Below are positions 1-7,664 of a DNA stretch of 23,639 bases, one piece after another (position 1 is the stretch's first letter; the number at the start of each line of letters is the position of its first letter). The position numbers and the translations under genes are program-made. The notes under the pieces were generated by a model. The model was given only the letters and a program-made list of their open reading frames with translations. It had not been told where the DNA came from and did no database searches. Source of the DNA: an uncultured Amaricoccus sp. (GTDB lineage Bacteria > Pseudomonadota > Alphaproteobacteria > Rhodobacterales > Rhodobacteraceae). The stretch spans positions 1 to 23,639 of the forward strand of contig NZ_CALLYO010000256.1 of the NCBI RefSeq assembly GCF_937858865.1, in the 5' to 3' direction.

Positions 1-2
1 TG

Positions 3-626
3 ACGCTCGGCGACCATGCCTTCGACCAGCGCGACATGCTCGCCTATATCGAGCACGAGCCGCGCATCATCCGCCCGCTCAACTTCGCCCGCACGGCGCC
101 GGGCCATGGCGCGCGCTTCTTCGACGCGCCGGGCGGGCGGCGGGTCTTCGTGGCGCAGGTGCTCGGGCAGGCCTTCATGAAGCGGCCGTTCGACGACCCC
201 TTCTCGGCCATCGAGGCGGCGCTCAAGCCCGCCACCCTCGGCGGGACGGCGCAGGCGGTGATCGTCGAGGTGCACGCCGAGGCGACCTCGGAGAAGATGG
301 CGTTCGGCCACTGGTGCGACGGGCGCGCGAGCCTCGTCGTCGGCACGCATACCCACGTGCCGACCGCCGACACCCAGATCCTCGAGCGCGGCACCGCCTT
401 CCAGAGCGATGCCGGGATGTGCGGCGACTACGACAGCGTGATCGGCATGGACAAGCTCGAGCCGATCACGCGCTTCGTCACCGGCATGCCGAAGGGGCGA
501 TTCTCGCCCGCCGAGGGGGAGGCGACGCTCTGCGGCGTCTACGTCGAGACCGACGACGCCACCGGCCGCGCGCGGCGGGTGGCCGCGGTCCGGCTCGGCG
601 GACGGCGGGCCCGGGCCGAGCCGTGA
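3..626 (+). CDS. ymdB: YmdB-family metallophosphoesterase, 3' part (5' end outside window)
   Basis: This is the C-terminal part of a TIGR00282/YmdB-type enzyme, a binuclear metal phosphodiesterase that cleaves 2',3'-cyclic nucleotides in the cytoplasm. The reading frame is open to the left edge. It begins with T-L-G-D-H-A-F-D-Q, the usual GNH/GDH metal-site region of the family, so the ATG at 36 is internal and not the start. Further on are the metal-ligand segment V-G-T-H-T-H-V-P-T-A-D (about 336-368) and the family block G-M-C-G-D-Y-D-S-V-I-G-M-D (about 414-452). Full-length relatives have about 260-280 residues, so roughly 60-70 N-terminal residues are missing. The gene ends with TGA at 624-626. 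About 120 bases separate it from the permease downstream. The family assignment is firm. The exact physiological substrate in this organism is inference. Confidence 0.9.
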   Translation, partial: TLGDHAFDQRDMLAYIEHEPRIIRPLNFARTAPGHGARFFDAPGGRRVFVAQVLGQAFMKRPFDDPFSAIEAALKPATLGGTAQAVIVEVHAEATSEKMAFGHWCDGRASLVVGTHTHVPTADTQILERGTAFQSDAGMCGDYDSVIGMDKLEPITRFVTGMPKGRFSPAEGEATLCGVYVETDDATGRARRVAAVRLGGRRARAEP

Positions 627-749
627 CCGCCGCCACGGGCTGCGAAGGCCCTTGAGCGCGCCCGGGCGCTGCGCCATGTTGGCGCCCCGCCGGGCGGGCG
701 CGCGCGGGACGCGACCCGGCCGGATGTCGTGAGTACGAGGGGATCCCAG

Positions 750-2537
750 TTGCCGGAGTTCTTCGCCAGTCCGGACCTTCCGGCATATTTCACGCTCGGC
801 GTCCTCGCCGTGATGTTCATCATCTTCGTGCTCGAGATCTACCCCACCGAGGTGACGGCGATGCTCGGCGCGGCGGTGCTGGTGCTCTTCGGCATCGTGC
901 CGCAGGAGGGGGTGCTCGCGGTCTTCTCCAACCCGGCGCCCTGGACGATCGCCGCCATGTTCATCGTCACCGGCGGGCTGGTGCGTACCGGGCTGATCGA
1001 CGGCTTCGCGCGGGCGCTCTCGCGCCGCGCGGCGCAGAGCAAGGTGCTGGTGCTCATCCTCATCAGCCTGTTCCTGGCCTCGAGTTCGGCCTTCGTCAAC
1101 AACACGCCGCTGGTGGCGATCATGATCCCGGTGACGGTGCAGCTCGCCCACGCCATGGGATTTGCGCCGTCGAAGCTGCTGATTCCCATGTCGTACCTGA
1201 CGGTGCTCGCGGGGATGATCTCGGTCATCGGCACCTCGACCAACCTGCTCGTCGACGGCGTGGCGCGGGCGCAGGGGCTGGCGCCCTTCGGGCTCTTCGA
1301 GATCGCGCCGCTCGGCATCGCCGTCACCATCGTCGGCTTCGCCACCATGTGGCTGCTCGTGCCGCGCTTCATGCCCAACCGCGACTCGATCACCGACCTG
1401 CTCGGCCAGCGCAAGCGGATGAAGTTCTTCACCGAGGTGGTGGTGCCCGAGGGCTCGCCGCTCATCGGCGCCGGGGTGATGGATGTCCCGACCTTCAAGC
1501 GCGAGGGGATGCGGGTCATCGACGTCATCCGCGGCGACGAGTCGATGCGCCGGCAGTTCCCCGACGTGACGCTGGCCGAGGGCGACCGGGTGGTGCTGCG
1601 CACCGAGATGCGGGAGCTGCTCGGGCTCAAGGATTCGAACAAGGTCACGCTGGTCGACCGGGTGAGCGCCAAGGCGACGACCACGGTCGAGGCGGTGATT
1701 CTGCCCGAGTGCCGCTTCGTCGGCCGCTCGCTCGGCAGCCTCAGGCTGCGCCGCCGCTACGGCGTCTACACGCTCGCCGTGCACCGCCGCAGCCAGAACC
1801 TCGGCCGCAAGCTCGACGAGGTGGTGGTGCGGGTCGGCGACACGCTATTGCTCGAGGGGGCGCCGGAGGACATCCGCCGCCTGGCCGCCGACATGGACCT
1901 CGTCGACCTGAGCGAGCCGACCACCAAGCCGTTCAAGCGGGGGCGCGCGCCGCTCGTGCTGCTCGTGCTCGCGACGATCATCGTCTGCTCGACGCTCGAC
2001 CTCGCCTCGATCCAGATCCTCTCGATGCTGGGCGCAACCGCGCTCCTCGTCACCGGGACGATCGAGCCGGAGGAGGCCTACAATACCGTCAGCGCCTCGC
2101 TGCTGGTGCTCATCCTCGCCATGCTCGTGGTCGGGGCGGCGCTCGACGAGTCGGGTGCGGCGCAGATGATCGTCGACTGGATCTCGCCGTCGCTGACGCA
2201 CATGTCGCCGCTCGGCATCCTCTTCGTGCTCTACTTCATGACGCAGATCATGACCGAGCTCCTGTCGAACAACGCGGTCGCGGTGATCGTCACGCCGCTC
2301 GCGATCACGCTGGCCGAGAGCCTCGGGCTCGACCCGCGGCCGCTGGTCGTGGCGGTGATGTTCGCCGCGACCCTCGCCTTCGCCACCCCGATCGGCTACC
2401 AGACCAACACGATGGTCTACGGGCCCGGCGGCTACAAGTTCTTCGACTTCACCCGGGTCGGGCTGCCGCTCAACATCGTCACCGGCATCACCGCCTGCCT
2501 GCTCATCCCGGTCTTCTGGCCGCTGATTCCGGGTTGA
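750..2537 (+). CDS. SLC13/DASS family permease with two central TrkA-C domains
   Basis: This is an inner-membrane anion permease of the SLC13 (divalent anion:Na+ symporter) superfamily, of the type with two cytoplasmic TrkA-C (RCK-C) domains between the two transport halves. The first half holds S-A-F-V-N-N-T-P and G-T-S-T-N-L-L. The second half repeats the pattern with L-L-S-N-N-A-V-A-V and A-T-P-I-G-Y-Q-T-N. These are the paired re-entrant SNT-type motifs that bind ion and substrate. Hydrophilic residues from about 210 to 390 form the two RCK-C units. I chose the TTG at 750 because GAGGGG at 737-742 sits 7 bases before it. The in-frame GTG at 729 (602 aa instead of 595) has no ribosome binding site. 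Relatives are often annotated as sulfate, citrate or dicarboxylate carriers, but the substrate cannot be read from the sequence. The stop codon lies inside the -35 element proposed for yebC. Confidence 0.88.
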   Translation: MPEFFASPDLPAYFTLGVLAVMFIIFVLEIYPTEVTAMLGAAVLVLFGIVPQEGVLAVFSNPAPWTIAAMFIVTGGLVRTGLIDGFARALSRRAAQSKVLVLILISLFLASSSAFVNNTPLVAIMIPVTVQLAHAMGFAPSKLLIPMSYLTVLAGMISVIGTSTNLLVDGVARAQGLAPFGLFEIAPLGIAVTIVGFATMWLLVPRFMPNRDSITDLLGQRKRMKFFTEVVVPEGSPLIGAGVMDVPTFKREGMRVIDVIRGDESMRRQFPDVTLAEGDRVVLRTEMRELLGLKDSNKVTLVDRVSAKATTTVEAVILPECRFVGRSLGSLRLRRRYGVYTLAVHRRSQNLGRKLDEVVVRVGDTLLLEGAPEDIRRLAADMDLVDLSEPTTKPFKRGRAPLVLLVLATIIVCSTLDLASIQILSMLGATALLVTGTIEPEEAYNTVSASLLVLILAMLVVGAALDESGAAQMIVDWISPSLTHMSPLGILFVLYFMTQIMTELLSNNAVAVIVTPLAITLAESLGLDPRPLVVAVMFAATLAFATPIGYQTNTMVYGPGGYKFFDFTRVGLPLNIVTGITACLLIPVFWPLIPG

Positions 2538-2563
2538 GGGGCGCGCTCGGGCTGACCTATAAG
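2534..2563 (+). promoter_or_regulatory. candidate sigma70-type promoter for yebC
   Basis: TTGAGG at 2534-2539 and TATAAG at 2558-2563 are separated by 18 bases. The -35 element overlaps the TGA stop of the permease gene, and the predicted start of transcription (about 2570) leaves a leader of roughly 34 bases before yebC. The -10 matches the consensus at five of six positions, which is striking in such GC-rich DNA. It is a prediction only. Confidence 0.45.
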
Positions 2564-2603
2564 CGCGCCAGACCTCAGCGAATTCAGCACGACGGAGCGC
2601 CTC

Positions 2604-3344
2604 ATGGCCGGCCATTCCAAATGGGCCAACATCCAGCATCGCAAGGGGCGGCAGGACGCCGCCCGTTCGAAGCTCTTCTCGAAGCTCTCGAAGGAGATCA
2701 CCGTCGCGGCGAAGATGGGCGATCCCGACCCCGACAAGAATCCGCGCCTGCGCCTGGCCGTGAAGGAGGCCAAGGCCAGCTCGATGCCCAGGGACAACAT
2801 CGACCGGGCGATCAAGAAGGCCGCGGGCGGCGACGCGGAGAGCTACGAGGAGATCCGCTACGAGGGCTACGGGCCGAACGGCGTCGCGATCATCGTCGAG
2901 GCAATGACCGACAACCGCAACCGCACGGCGTCGAACATCCGCTCGACCTTCGCCAAGCGCGGCGGGAACCTGGGGGAGACGGGATCGGTCGCCTTCATGT
3001 TCGACCGCAAGGGGCAGATCGTCTATCCGGCAAGCGCCGGCTCCGAGGACGAGGTGATGGAGGCGGCGATCGAGGCCGGCGCCGAGGACGTCGAGAGCGA
3101 CGAGGAAGGCCATGTGATCTGGTGCGCCGACACCGACCTCGCCGAGGTCTCGGCGGCGCTCGAGGGCAAGCTCGGCGAGGCGGAGCACGTGAAGCTCGTC
3201 TGGCGGCCGCAGACCACGACCGAGGTCGAGCTCGAGGCGGCGCAGAGCCTGATGCGGCTGATCGAGGCGCTCGAGGACGACGACGACGTGCAGTCGGTGA
3301 CCGCGAACTTCGAGATCTCCGACGACGTGATGGCGCAGCTCTGA
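2604..3344 (+). CDS. yebC: YebC/PmpR family regulator (TACO1 family)
   Basis: The 246-residue protein starts with the family signature [14 protein letters not shown] and matches the normal family length of about 240-250. It has the three-domain YebC fold: a basic N-terminal domain (residues 1-80), then two acidic alpha/beta domains, including Y-E-G-Y-G-P-N-G near residue 88 and a T-D-N-R-N-R-T-A-S segment just after. Family members have been described both as DNA-binding transcription regulators (PmpR) and, more recently, as ribosome-associated factors that help translation through difficult stretches such as polyproline (TACO1/YebC). GGAG at 2594-2597 lies 6 bases before the ATG. In many bacteria the gene neighbours ruvC, but no ruvC is seen here. 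Confidence 0.96.
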   Translation: MAGHSKWANIQHRKGRQDAARSKLFSKLSKEITVAAKMGDPDPDKNPRLRLAVKEAKASSMPRDNIDRAIKKAAGGDAESYEEIRYEGYGPNGVAIIVEAMTDNRNRTASNIRSTFAKRGGNLGETGSVAFMFDRKGQIVYPASAGSEDEVMEAAIEAGAEDVESDEEGHVIWCADTDLAEVSAALEGKLGEAEHVKLVWRPQTTTEVELEAAQSLMRLIEALEDDDDVQSVTANFEISDDVMAQL

Positions 3345-3487
3345 CCGGCCCCGCGGCGGAGATCCGGGCTGCCGGCCGGCAAGTAAAAGTGAGAGAAGCC
3401 CCCGAAGATCGGCCGGGAGCGCCCTTGGCGCGCACCGAATTTCCTGCGAGATTGGCCGCGGGTCGGGGATCGAGGTGCGCCACCGGA

Positions 3488-4873
3488 ATGCGCTTGGTTG
3501 TTGCTGTCCTGATGCTGATCGTGACGACCGCAGGCGCGCAGCAGGCGTTTGCCCGGCCGGGTCATCTGACCGGCACCGCGAGCTATCGCGAGGACATCGC
3601 GCTGCCGCCGGGCGCGATCCTCGAGGTGGTGCTCGAGGACGTGAGCCTCGCCGATGCGCCGGCGAGCGAGCTCGGGCGCGCCACGATCGCCGAGCCGGGC
3701 AGCCCGCCCTTCGCCTTCGACATCGCCTTCGACCCGGCGAGCGTCCGCCCCGAGCGCCGGTATGCGGTGCGGGCGCAGGTCTCGGTCGGCCGGCGGCTCG
3801 TCTTCGTCTCGGACACGCTCAACCAGGTGCTGACCCAGGGCGCGCCGGACCAGGCCGAGATCTGGATGATCAAGGTGGGCGAGACCGAGCGGGAGGCGCG
3901 CGACGCCCCGGCGGCGATCGGCGCGCACGGGCTGCGCCTGCCGGCGAGCTTCGTCGGCGACCTGCCGTGCGACACCTGCGAGAGCCTCCGCTACCGGCTG
4001 AACCTCTGGCCGGACCAGGTCTTCCACCTGCGGCGCCACTGGGAGGGCGATGACATCACCCGCGTCTCGATCGGCCGCTGGTCGGCCGACCCGGACCAGC
4101 GGATGCTGACCCTGCGCGGCGGCGGCGAGGAGGTCGCGCTCACCATCCTCGGGCCGGACGCGCTCGCGCTCAGGGCCGAGGACGGCACCGAGCACCTGCT
4201 GCGGGCCGAGGAGCAGTTCGAGGACTTCGACGTGCATCTGCCGCTGAGGGGGATGCTGACCTACGTCGCCGACCGGGCGCGCTTCACCGAATGCCTGACC
4301 GGGCGCGACTATCCGCTGGTGCGCGAGGGCGACTACGAGGCGCTGGAGCACGCCTATCTCGCCGCCGGCGCGGAAGCCGGCGGGGCGATCATGGCGAGCT
4401 TCGACGGCGGGATCGTCCGGATGCCCGAGGAGGAGGGGAGCGGCAAGGTGCCGATGGTCCTCGTCGAGCGGTTCGTCGGCGTCTGGCCGGGCGAGACCTG
4501 CGAGCGGGCGACCGGCAAGGCCAGCCTGACCAACACCTACTGGAAGATCCTCCGCCTCGGCGCGACCGAGGTCGCCGCGCCCCAGGGCCAGCGCGAGCCG
4601 AGCCTCATCCTGCGCGAGGGCGAGCCGAGCTTCACCGCGACGGTCGGCTGCAACCAGATGCTGGGCAGCTACCGGCTGGACGGCCAGGCGCTCTCCTTCG
4701 CCCCGGGGCCGACGACGCTGATGGCCTGCCCGGAGCCGCTCGACGCCTGGGAGCGGCAGCTCGGCGAGGTGCTCGCGGCGGCGGCGAGCTGGCGGATCGA
4801 CGGGCAGACGCTGGAGATTCTCGACGGCGCCGGAAATCCCCTTGCCCTCCTGCAGGCGGTCTATCTCTACTGA
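3488..4873 (+). CDS. exported YbaY-NlpE-META multidomain protein
   Basis: This is a 461-residue envelope protein built from modules usually found as separate proteins. Residues 1-22 are a signal peptide with a probable cut after A-F-A. There is no lipobox cysteine, so it looks soluble periplasmic and not a lipoprotein. Residues 25-130 resemble YbaY (COG3126). Residues 150-240 resemble the NlpE N-terminal domain and carry its C-x-x-C (C161, C164). Residues 255-340 may match the NlpE C-terminal part and contain two more cysteines (C269, C338). Residues 345-461 are a META/HslJ domain with T-Y-W-K and V-G-C-N-Q-M. NlpE senses surface and copper stress through Cpx in E. coli, and META proteins are linked to outer-membrane stress, so an envelope-stress or copper role is an inference. 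The start is set by the signal peptide. The ribosome site is weak (GAGG about 14 bases upstream). Confidence 0.82.
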   Translation: MRLVVAVLMLIVTTAGAQQAFARPGHLTGTASYREDIALPPGAILEVVLEDVSLADAPASELGRATIAEPGSPPFAFDIAFDPASVRPERRYAVRAQVSVGRRLVFVSDTLNQVLTQGAPDQAEIWMIKVGETEREARDAPAAIGAHGLRLPASFVGDLPCDTCESLRYRLNLWPDQVFHLRRHWEGDDITRVSIGRWSADPDQRMLTLRGGGEEVALTILGPDALALRAEDGTEHLLRAEEQFEDFDVHLPLRGMLTYVADRARFTECLTGRDYPLVREGDYEALEHAYLAAGAEAGGAIMASFDGGIVRMPEEEGSGKVPMVLVERFVGVWPGETCERATGKASLTNTYWKILRLGATEVAAPQGQREPSLILREGEPSFTATVGCNQMLGSYRLDGQALSFAPGPTTLMACPEPLDAWERQLGEVLAAAASWRIDGQTLEILDGAGNPLALLQAVYLY

Positions 4874-4904
4874 GGCCGCTGAAGGGGCCGCAGGGAGGAC
4901 GGAC

Positions 4905-5858
4905 ATGGCGGAGAAGCGCGGGATCGGCACGACCGGCGTCAGGGTGCCGGCGATCGGGTTCGGCACCTCGGGCATCGGCAACATGCCCGACACCTACGGC
5001 TACGGCGTGGACGAGGAGCGGGCGCTGGCGACGGTGCGGGCGCTGCTCGCGCTGCCGGACGGCTTCCTCGACACCTCGCGCAACTACGGCATGGGGCGGA
5101 GCGAGGAGCGGATCGGCAAGGTGGTGCGCGCGCTCGGCGGCTGGCCGGAGGGGGTGGTGCTCGCGACCAAGCTCGACCGCGACACCGAGACCGGCCGCTT
5201 CGACGCCGCGCGGGCGCGGCGGTCGCTGGAGGAGAGCCTCGCGGCGCTCGGCGTCGACCGCGTCGACATCCTGCACCTGCACGACCCGGAATATGCCCGC
5301 AGCATCGACGAGGTGGCGGGGGCGGTGGCCGAGCTCTTCCGCATGAAGGAGGAGGGGCTGGCGCGGGCGGTGGGGCTGGCGGCGGGGCGGATCGACGTGA
5401 TGATGCCGCTGCTGCGCGCCTGGGACTTCGACGCGATGATCACCCACAACCGCTTCACGCTGGTCAACCGCAACGCCGAGCCGCTGATCGAGCTGGCGCG
5501 GGAGCGCGGGGTCGCGGTGCTGAACGCGGCGCCCTATGCCGGCGGGGCGCTGGCCAAGGGGGCGGGCTACGGGCGCTACGTCTACCAGGAGGCGACCGAG
5601 GGGATGCTCGCCCCGGTGCGGCGGGTCGAGGAGGTCTGCGCCCGGCACGGGGTGCCGCCGGGGGCTGCGGCGCTGCAGTTCTCGATGCGGGACCCGCGGA
5701 TCACCGCGACGATCTGCGGCGTCACCCGCCCCGAGCGGATCGCGGAGACGCTGGAATGGGCGGCCTGGCCGATCGGCGAGGAGGTCTGGGCGGAGCTGCT
5801 GGCGCTGCCCTTCGCCACCGACGACCCGGAGGCGACGCGCGAGTACAAGCTCGGCTAG
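4905..5858 (+). CDS. aldo/keto reductase, L-fucose/D-threo-aldose dehydrogenase-like
   Basis: This is an NAD(P)-dependent oxidoreductase of the AKR superfamily with 317 residues, the normal length. The catalytic tetrad is visible: D56 and Y61 in L-D-T-S-R-N-Y-G, K89 in A-T-K-L-D, and H126 in L-H-L-H-D-P-E. The H-D-P variant after the catalytic histidine is typical of the D-threo-aldose 1-dehydrogenase / L-fucose dehydrogenase branch, which oxidises free sugars such as L-fucose or D-arabinose to the lactone. That subgroup call is tentative. The start is the ATG at 4905 because AGGGAGGA at 4892-4899 lies 5 bases before it. An in-frame ATG at 4842 would overlap the preceding gene and has no such site. 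Only 31 bases separate it from the YbaY-NlpE-META gene, so the two may be co-transcribed, although no functional link is evident. Confidence 0.9.
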   Translation: MAEKRGIGTTGVRVPAIGFGTSGIGNMPDTYGYGVDEERALATVRALLALPDGFLDTSRNYGMGRSEERIGKVVRALGGWPEGVVLATKLDRDTETGRFDAARARRSLEESLAALGVDRVDILHLHDPEYARSIDEVAGAVAELFRMKEEGLARAVGLAAGRIDVMMPLLRAWDFDAMITHNRFTLVNRNAEPLIELARERGVAVLNAAPYAGGALAKGAGYGRYVYQEATEGMLAPVRRVEEVCARHGVPPGAAALQFSMRDPRITATICGVTRPERIAETLEWAAWPIGEEVWAELLALPFATDDPEATREYKLG

Positions 5859-5885
5859 CGGCCGGGAACCCTCCGCCGGGCACGG

Positions 5886-5905
5886 GGTGGGCACGCGTGC
5901 CCACC
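5886..5905. repeat. 20-base perfect palindrome after the aldo/keto reductase gene
   Basis: GGTGGGCACG is followed directly by its exact reverse complement, 27 bases after the stop codon at 5858. A run of five T follows at 5920-5924, 14 bases after the stem. It could fold as a transcript-end hairpin, but the T-run is too far away for a textbook terminator. The core GCACGCGTGC recurs in a second palindrome at 23055-23070. The 143 bases from 5859 to 6001 hold no other gene that I can support. Confidence 0.5.
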
Positions 5906-6001
5906 TGGGGGGTTCGTTGTTTTTGCTGGATAATCCGGTGCGCCGGCAACCGGATGGTAACCATCGTTAACGGGATTCGCCGGGCGGCGATCGGGCCCGG
6001 A

Positions 6002-6220
6002 TCAGTCGCGGCGGCGGAGGGCCGGGAAGGGATTCTCGGCGGAGGCGAGCACGCTTGCGAGCGTGCTCTCGGCCTCGCGGCGCGCGCTGGCGCTGCGGCG
6101 GCGGCGCCGGGCGTAGGCGGCATGCGCCGCGGTGCGGATGCGGTCGAGCGGCGAACGCGGGGGGCCGAAGTCCTCGAGGATCGACTCGAAGGCGAGGGTG
6201 GGTACCGGGAAATGCAACAT
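6002..6220 (-). CDS. small protein of unknown function (72 aa)
   Basis: I do not recognise this gene. It encodes 72 residues starting M-L-H-F-P-V-P-T-L-A-F-E-S, with a hydrophobic-acidic N-terminal part, a D-R-I-R-T-A-A-H-A-A-Y-A helix-like middle, and a strongly basic R-R-R-R-R stretch, ending R-R-R-D. It has no signal peptide or membrane segment. The ATG at 6220 is supported by a GGAGG at 6229-6233 (minus strand), 8 bases upstream. A longer in-frame reading that begins at 6313 ignores that site. The coding region contains a perfect 9-base inverted repeat (6047-6068). A hairpin (6232-6250) overlaps the ribosome binding site, and a perfect CRP-type site lies upstream. It lies 118 bases after the stop of livM on the same strand. 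It may be an RNA- or DNA-binding small protein because of its charge, but that is a guess. Confidence 0.6.
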   Translation of the reverse strand: MLHFPVPTLAFESILEDFGPPRSPLDRIRTAAHAAYARRRRRSASARREAESTLASVLASAENPFPALRRRD

Positions 6221-6231
6221 GGCTCGGGCCT

Positions 6232-6250
6232 CCAGGGCATGCCGCCCTGG
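6232..6250 (-). promoter_or_regulatory. hairpin overlapping the ribosome binding site of the 72-aa gene
   Basis: CCAGGGC and GCCCTGG form a perfect 7-base stem with a 5-base loop. On the minus strand its last bases overlap the GGAGG (6229-6233) of the small gene, so the structure could partly mask the ribosome binding site. No effect is demonstrated. Confidence 0.35.
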
Positions 6251-6302
6251 CGGAGTTGCCGGGCGGCTTACCCTGACAATGCGCGACCGGCGGGCCGGGT
6301 TC

Positions 6303-6318
6303 TGTGAACCCATTCACA
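6303..6318. promoter_or_regulatory. perfect CRP-type operator TGTGA-N6-TCACA
   Basis: The 16 bases read TGTGAACCCATTCACA, with both half-sites identical to the E. coli CRP consensus and a 6-base inverted-repeat arm (TGTGAA/TTCACA). It lies between the livM stop (6339) and the small minus-strand gene starting at 6220. If CATTGT at 6275-6280 on the minus strand is a -10 element, the site centre would fall near -41.5, the class II activator position. I saw no other perfect copy in the window. Confidence 0.55.
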
Positions 6319-6338
6319 CGGGCGGCAAAGTGCCGATG

Positions 6339-7664
6339 CTACTTGCGGGCGCTCCGCTCGGGGATCAGGCCCTGGGGGGCGAAGCGCAGCACCAGCAGCA
6401 GGATGAGGCCCATCAGCAGGAAGCGGATGTGCGGGCCGGCGGCGACGAGATGCTGCTGCCAGAAGCTGCCCGGGGTCATGCCGGCGGTGAGCGTCGACAT
6501 GATCGAGCTGCCGAAGGGCTCGGCCATCACCCAGACGTACCAGATGAGGAAGCCGCCCAGCACCGCGCCCCAGTTGTTGCCCGAGCCGCCGACGATGACC
6601 ATGACCCAGATGAGGAAGGTGTAGCGCAAGGGGTTGTAGGAGCCGGGGGTGAACTGGCCGTCGAGGGTGACGAGCATCGCCCCGGCGATGCCGACGACGG
6701 CCGAGCCGAGCACGAAGACGTGCAGGTGGCGGCGGGTCACGTCCTTGCCCATCGCCTCGGCGGCGTCGCGGTTGTCGCGGATCGCGCGCATCATCCGCCC
6801 CCAGGGCGAGTGCAGCGCCCGCTCGGCGAGCCAGAGGATGAGGAGGAGGACGATGGTGAAGAGAAGCGCATAGGCGAGGCGCGAGACGATGCCGGCGGTG
6901 GTGATGACGTCGCTGCCGAAGCGGCTGGCGAGGTCGGCGATCCAGGGCATGGTCTGCAGGTCGCGCTCGACCGGGATCGGGCGCGGCAGGCCGGTCACGT
7001 TCTTGACCCCGCGGGTCAGCCAGTTCTCGTTCTTCAGGATGGCGAGGATGATCTCGGCGATGCCGAGGGTGGCGATGGCGAGATAGTCCGAGCGCAGGCC
7101 GAGCGAGACCTTGCCGACGAGCCAGGCCGCCCCGGCGGCGAAGACGCCGCCGACCAGCCAGCCGAGCAGGACCGGCAGGTTGAGGCCGCCGAGATAGCCG
7201 GCGGAGGCGGGGTCGATCGCCTCGATCGCCTCGGAGGCGGGATCGAGGAAGATGCGCATCAGGAAGTAGCCGGCCAGCACGACGAGCAGGCCGACCGGGC
7301 CGCGCAGGTAGGAGGGCACGCGCCGGCGCACGACGAGGGCGGCGACGACGGTCAGGATGACGAAGAGCGCCGCGAGGCCGAGGTTGACGCCGCCGGCGGC
7401 CAGCGCCCCCCTGACCGGCGGCATCGAGGTGAGGACGACGCCGATGCCGCCGAGGGCGGCGAAGCCCATGATGCCGGCGTTGAAGAGGCCGGCATAGCCC
7501 CACTGCATGTTCACCCCGAGCGACATGACCGCCGAGATCAGGCAGAGGTTGAGGATGGTGAGCGCCACCGTCCAGCTCTGCACGAAGCCGACGCCGAGGA
7601 GCAGCGCCGCCATGGCGAGATAGAGGAGGATGCCGCGGGTGCGCAGCGACAGGCCCGGGCTCAT
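6339..7664 (-). CDS. livM: branched-chain amino acid ABC transporter permease LivM
   Basis: This is the second integral-membrane subunit of a Liv/HAAT-type importer, 441 residues. The long N-terminal region with extra membrane segments before the conserved core is typical of LivM. The core contains N-M-Q-W-G-Y-A-G-L-F-N-A-G, then R-S-D-Y-L-A-I-A-T-L-G-I-A-E and the C-terminal G-G-S-G-N-N-W-G-A-V-L-G-G-F cytoplasmic loop that contacts the ATPases. The ATG overlaps the livH stop by four bases (ATGA, 7661-7664), so translation is likely coupled. It is the last gene of the livJ-G-F-H-M operon. Substrate could be leucine, isoleucine and valine or another small amide or amino acid. Such systems are widely reused (for example for urea), and the permease alone does not decide. 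Confidence 0.93.
   Translation of the reverse strand: MSPGLSLRTRGILLYLAMAALLLGVGFVQSWTVALTILNLCLISAVMSLGVNMQWGYAGLFNAGIMGFAALGGIGVVLTSMPPVRGALAAGGVNLGLAALFVILTVVAALVVRRRVPSYLRGPVGLLVVLAGYFLMRIFLDPASEAIEAIDPASAGYLGGLNLPVLLGWLVGGVFAAGAAWLVGKVSLGLRSDYLAIATLGIAEIILAILKNENWLTRGVKNVTGLPRPIPVERDLQTMPWIADLASRFGSDVITTAGIVSRLAYALLFTIVLLLILWLAERALHSPWGRMMRAIRDNRDAAEAMGKDVTRRHLHVFVLGSAVVGIAGAMLVTLDGQFTPGSYNPLRYTFLIWVMVIVGGSGNNWGAVLGGFLIWYVWVMAEPFGSSIMSTLTAGMTPGSFWQQHLVAAGPHIRFLLMGLILLLVLRFAPQGLIPERSARK

Noticed and set aside
339..364. 9-base inverted repeat GTCGGCACG/CGTGCCGAC inside the YmdB gene
   Set aside because: It falls on the conserved metal-site codons (V-G-T-H-T-H-V-P-T-A-D), so it is explained by coding constraint.
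1349..3487. Long open frame in the plus strand ahead of the YbaY-NlpE-META gene
   Set aside because: It is the out-of-frame shadow of the permease and yebC. The real gene starts with a signal peptide at 3488.
5953..5965. Short palindrome GATGGT-A-ACCATC next to GTTAAC
   Set aside because: It is too short and has no gene start nearby to give it meaning.
6323..6335. CGGCA/TGCCG stem just after livM as a terminator
   Set aside because: It has only five base pairs and no T-run on the minus strand.
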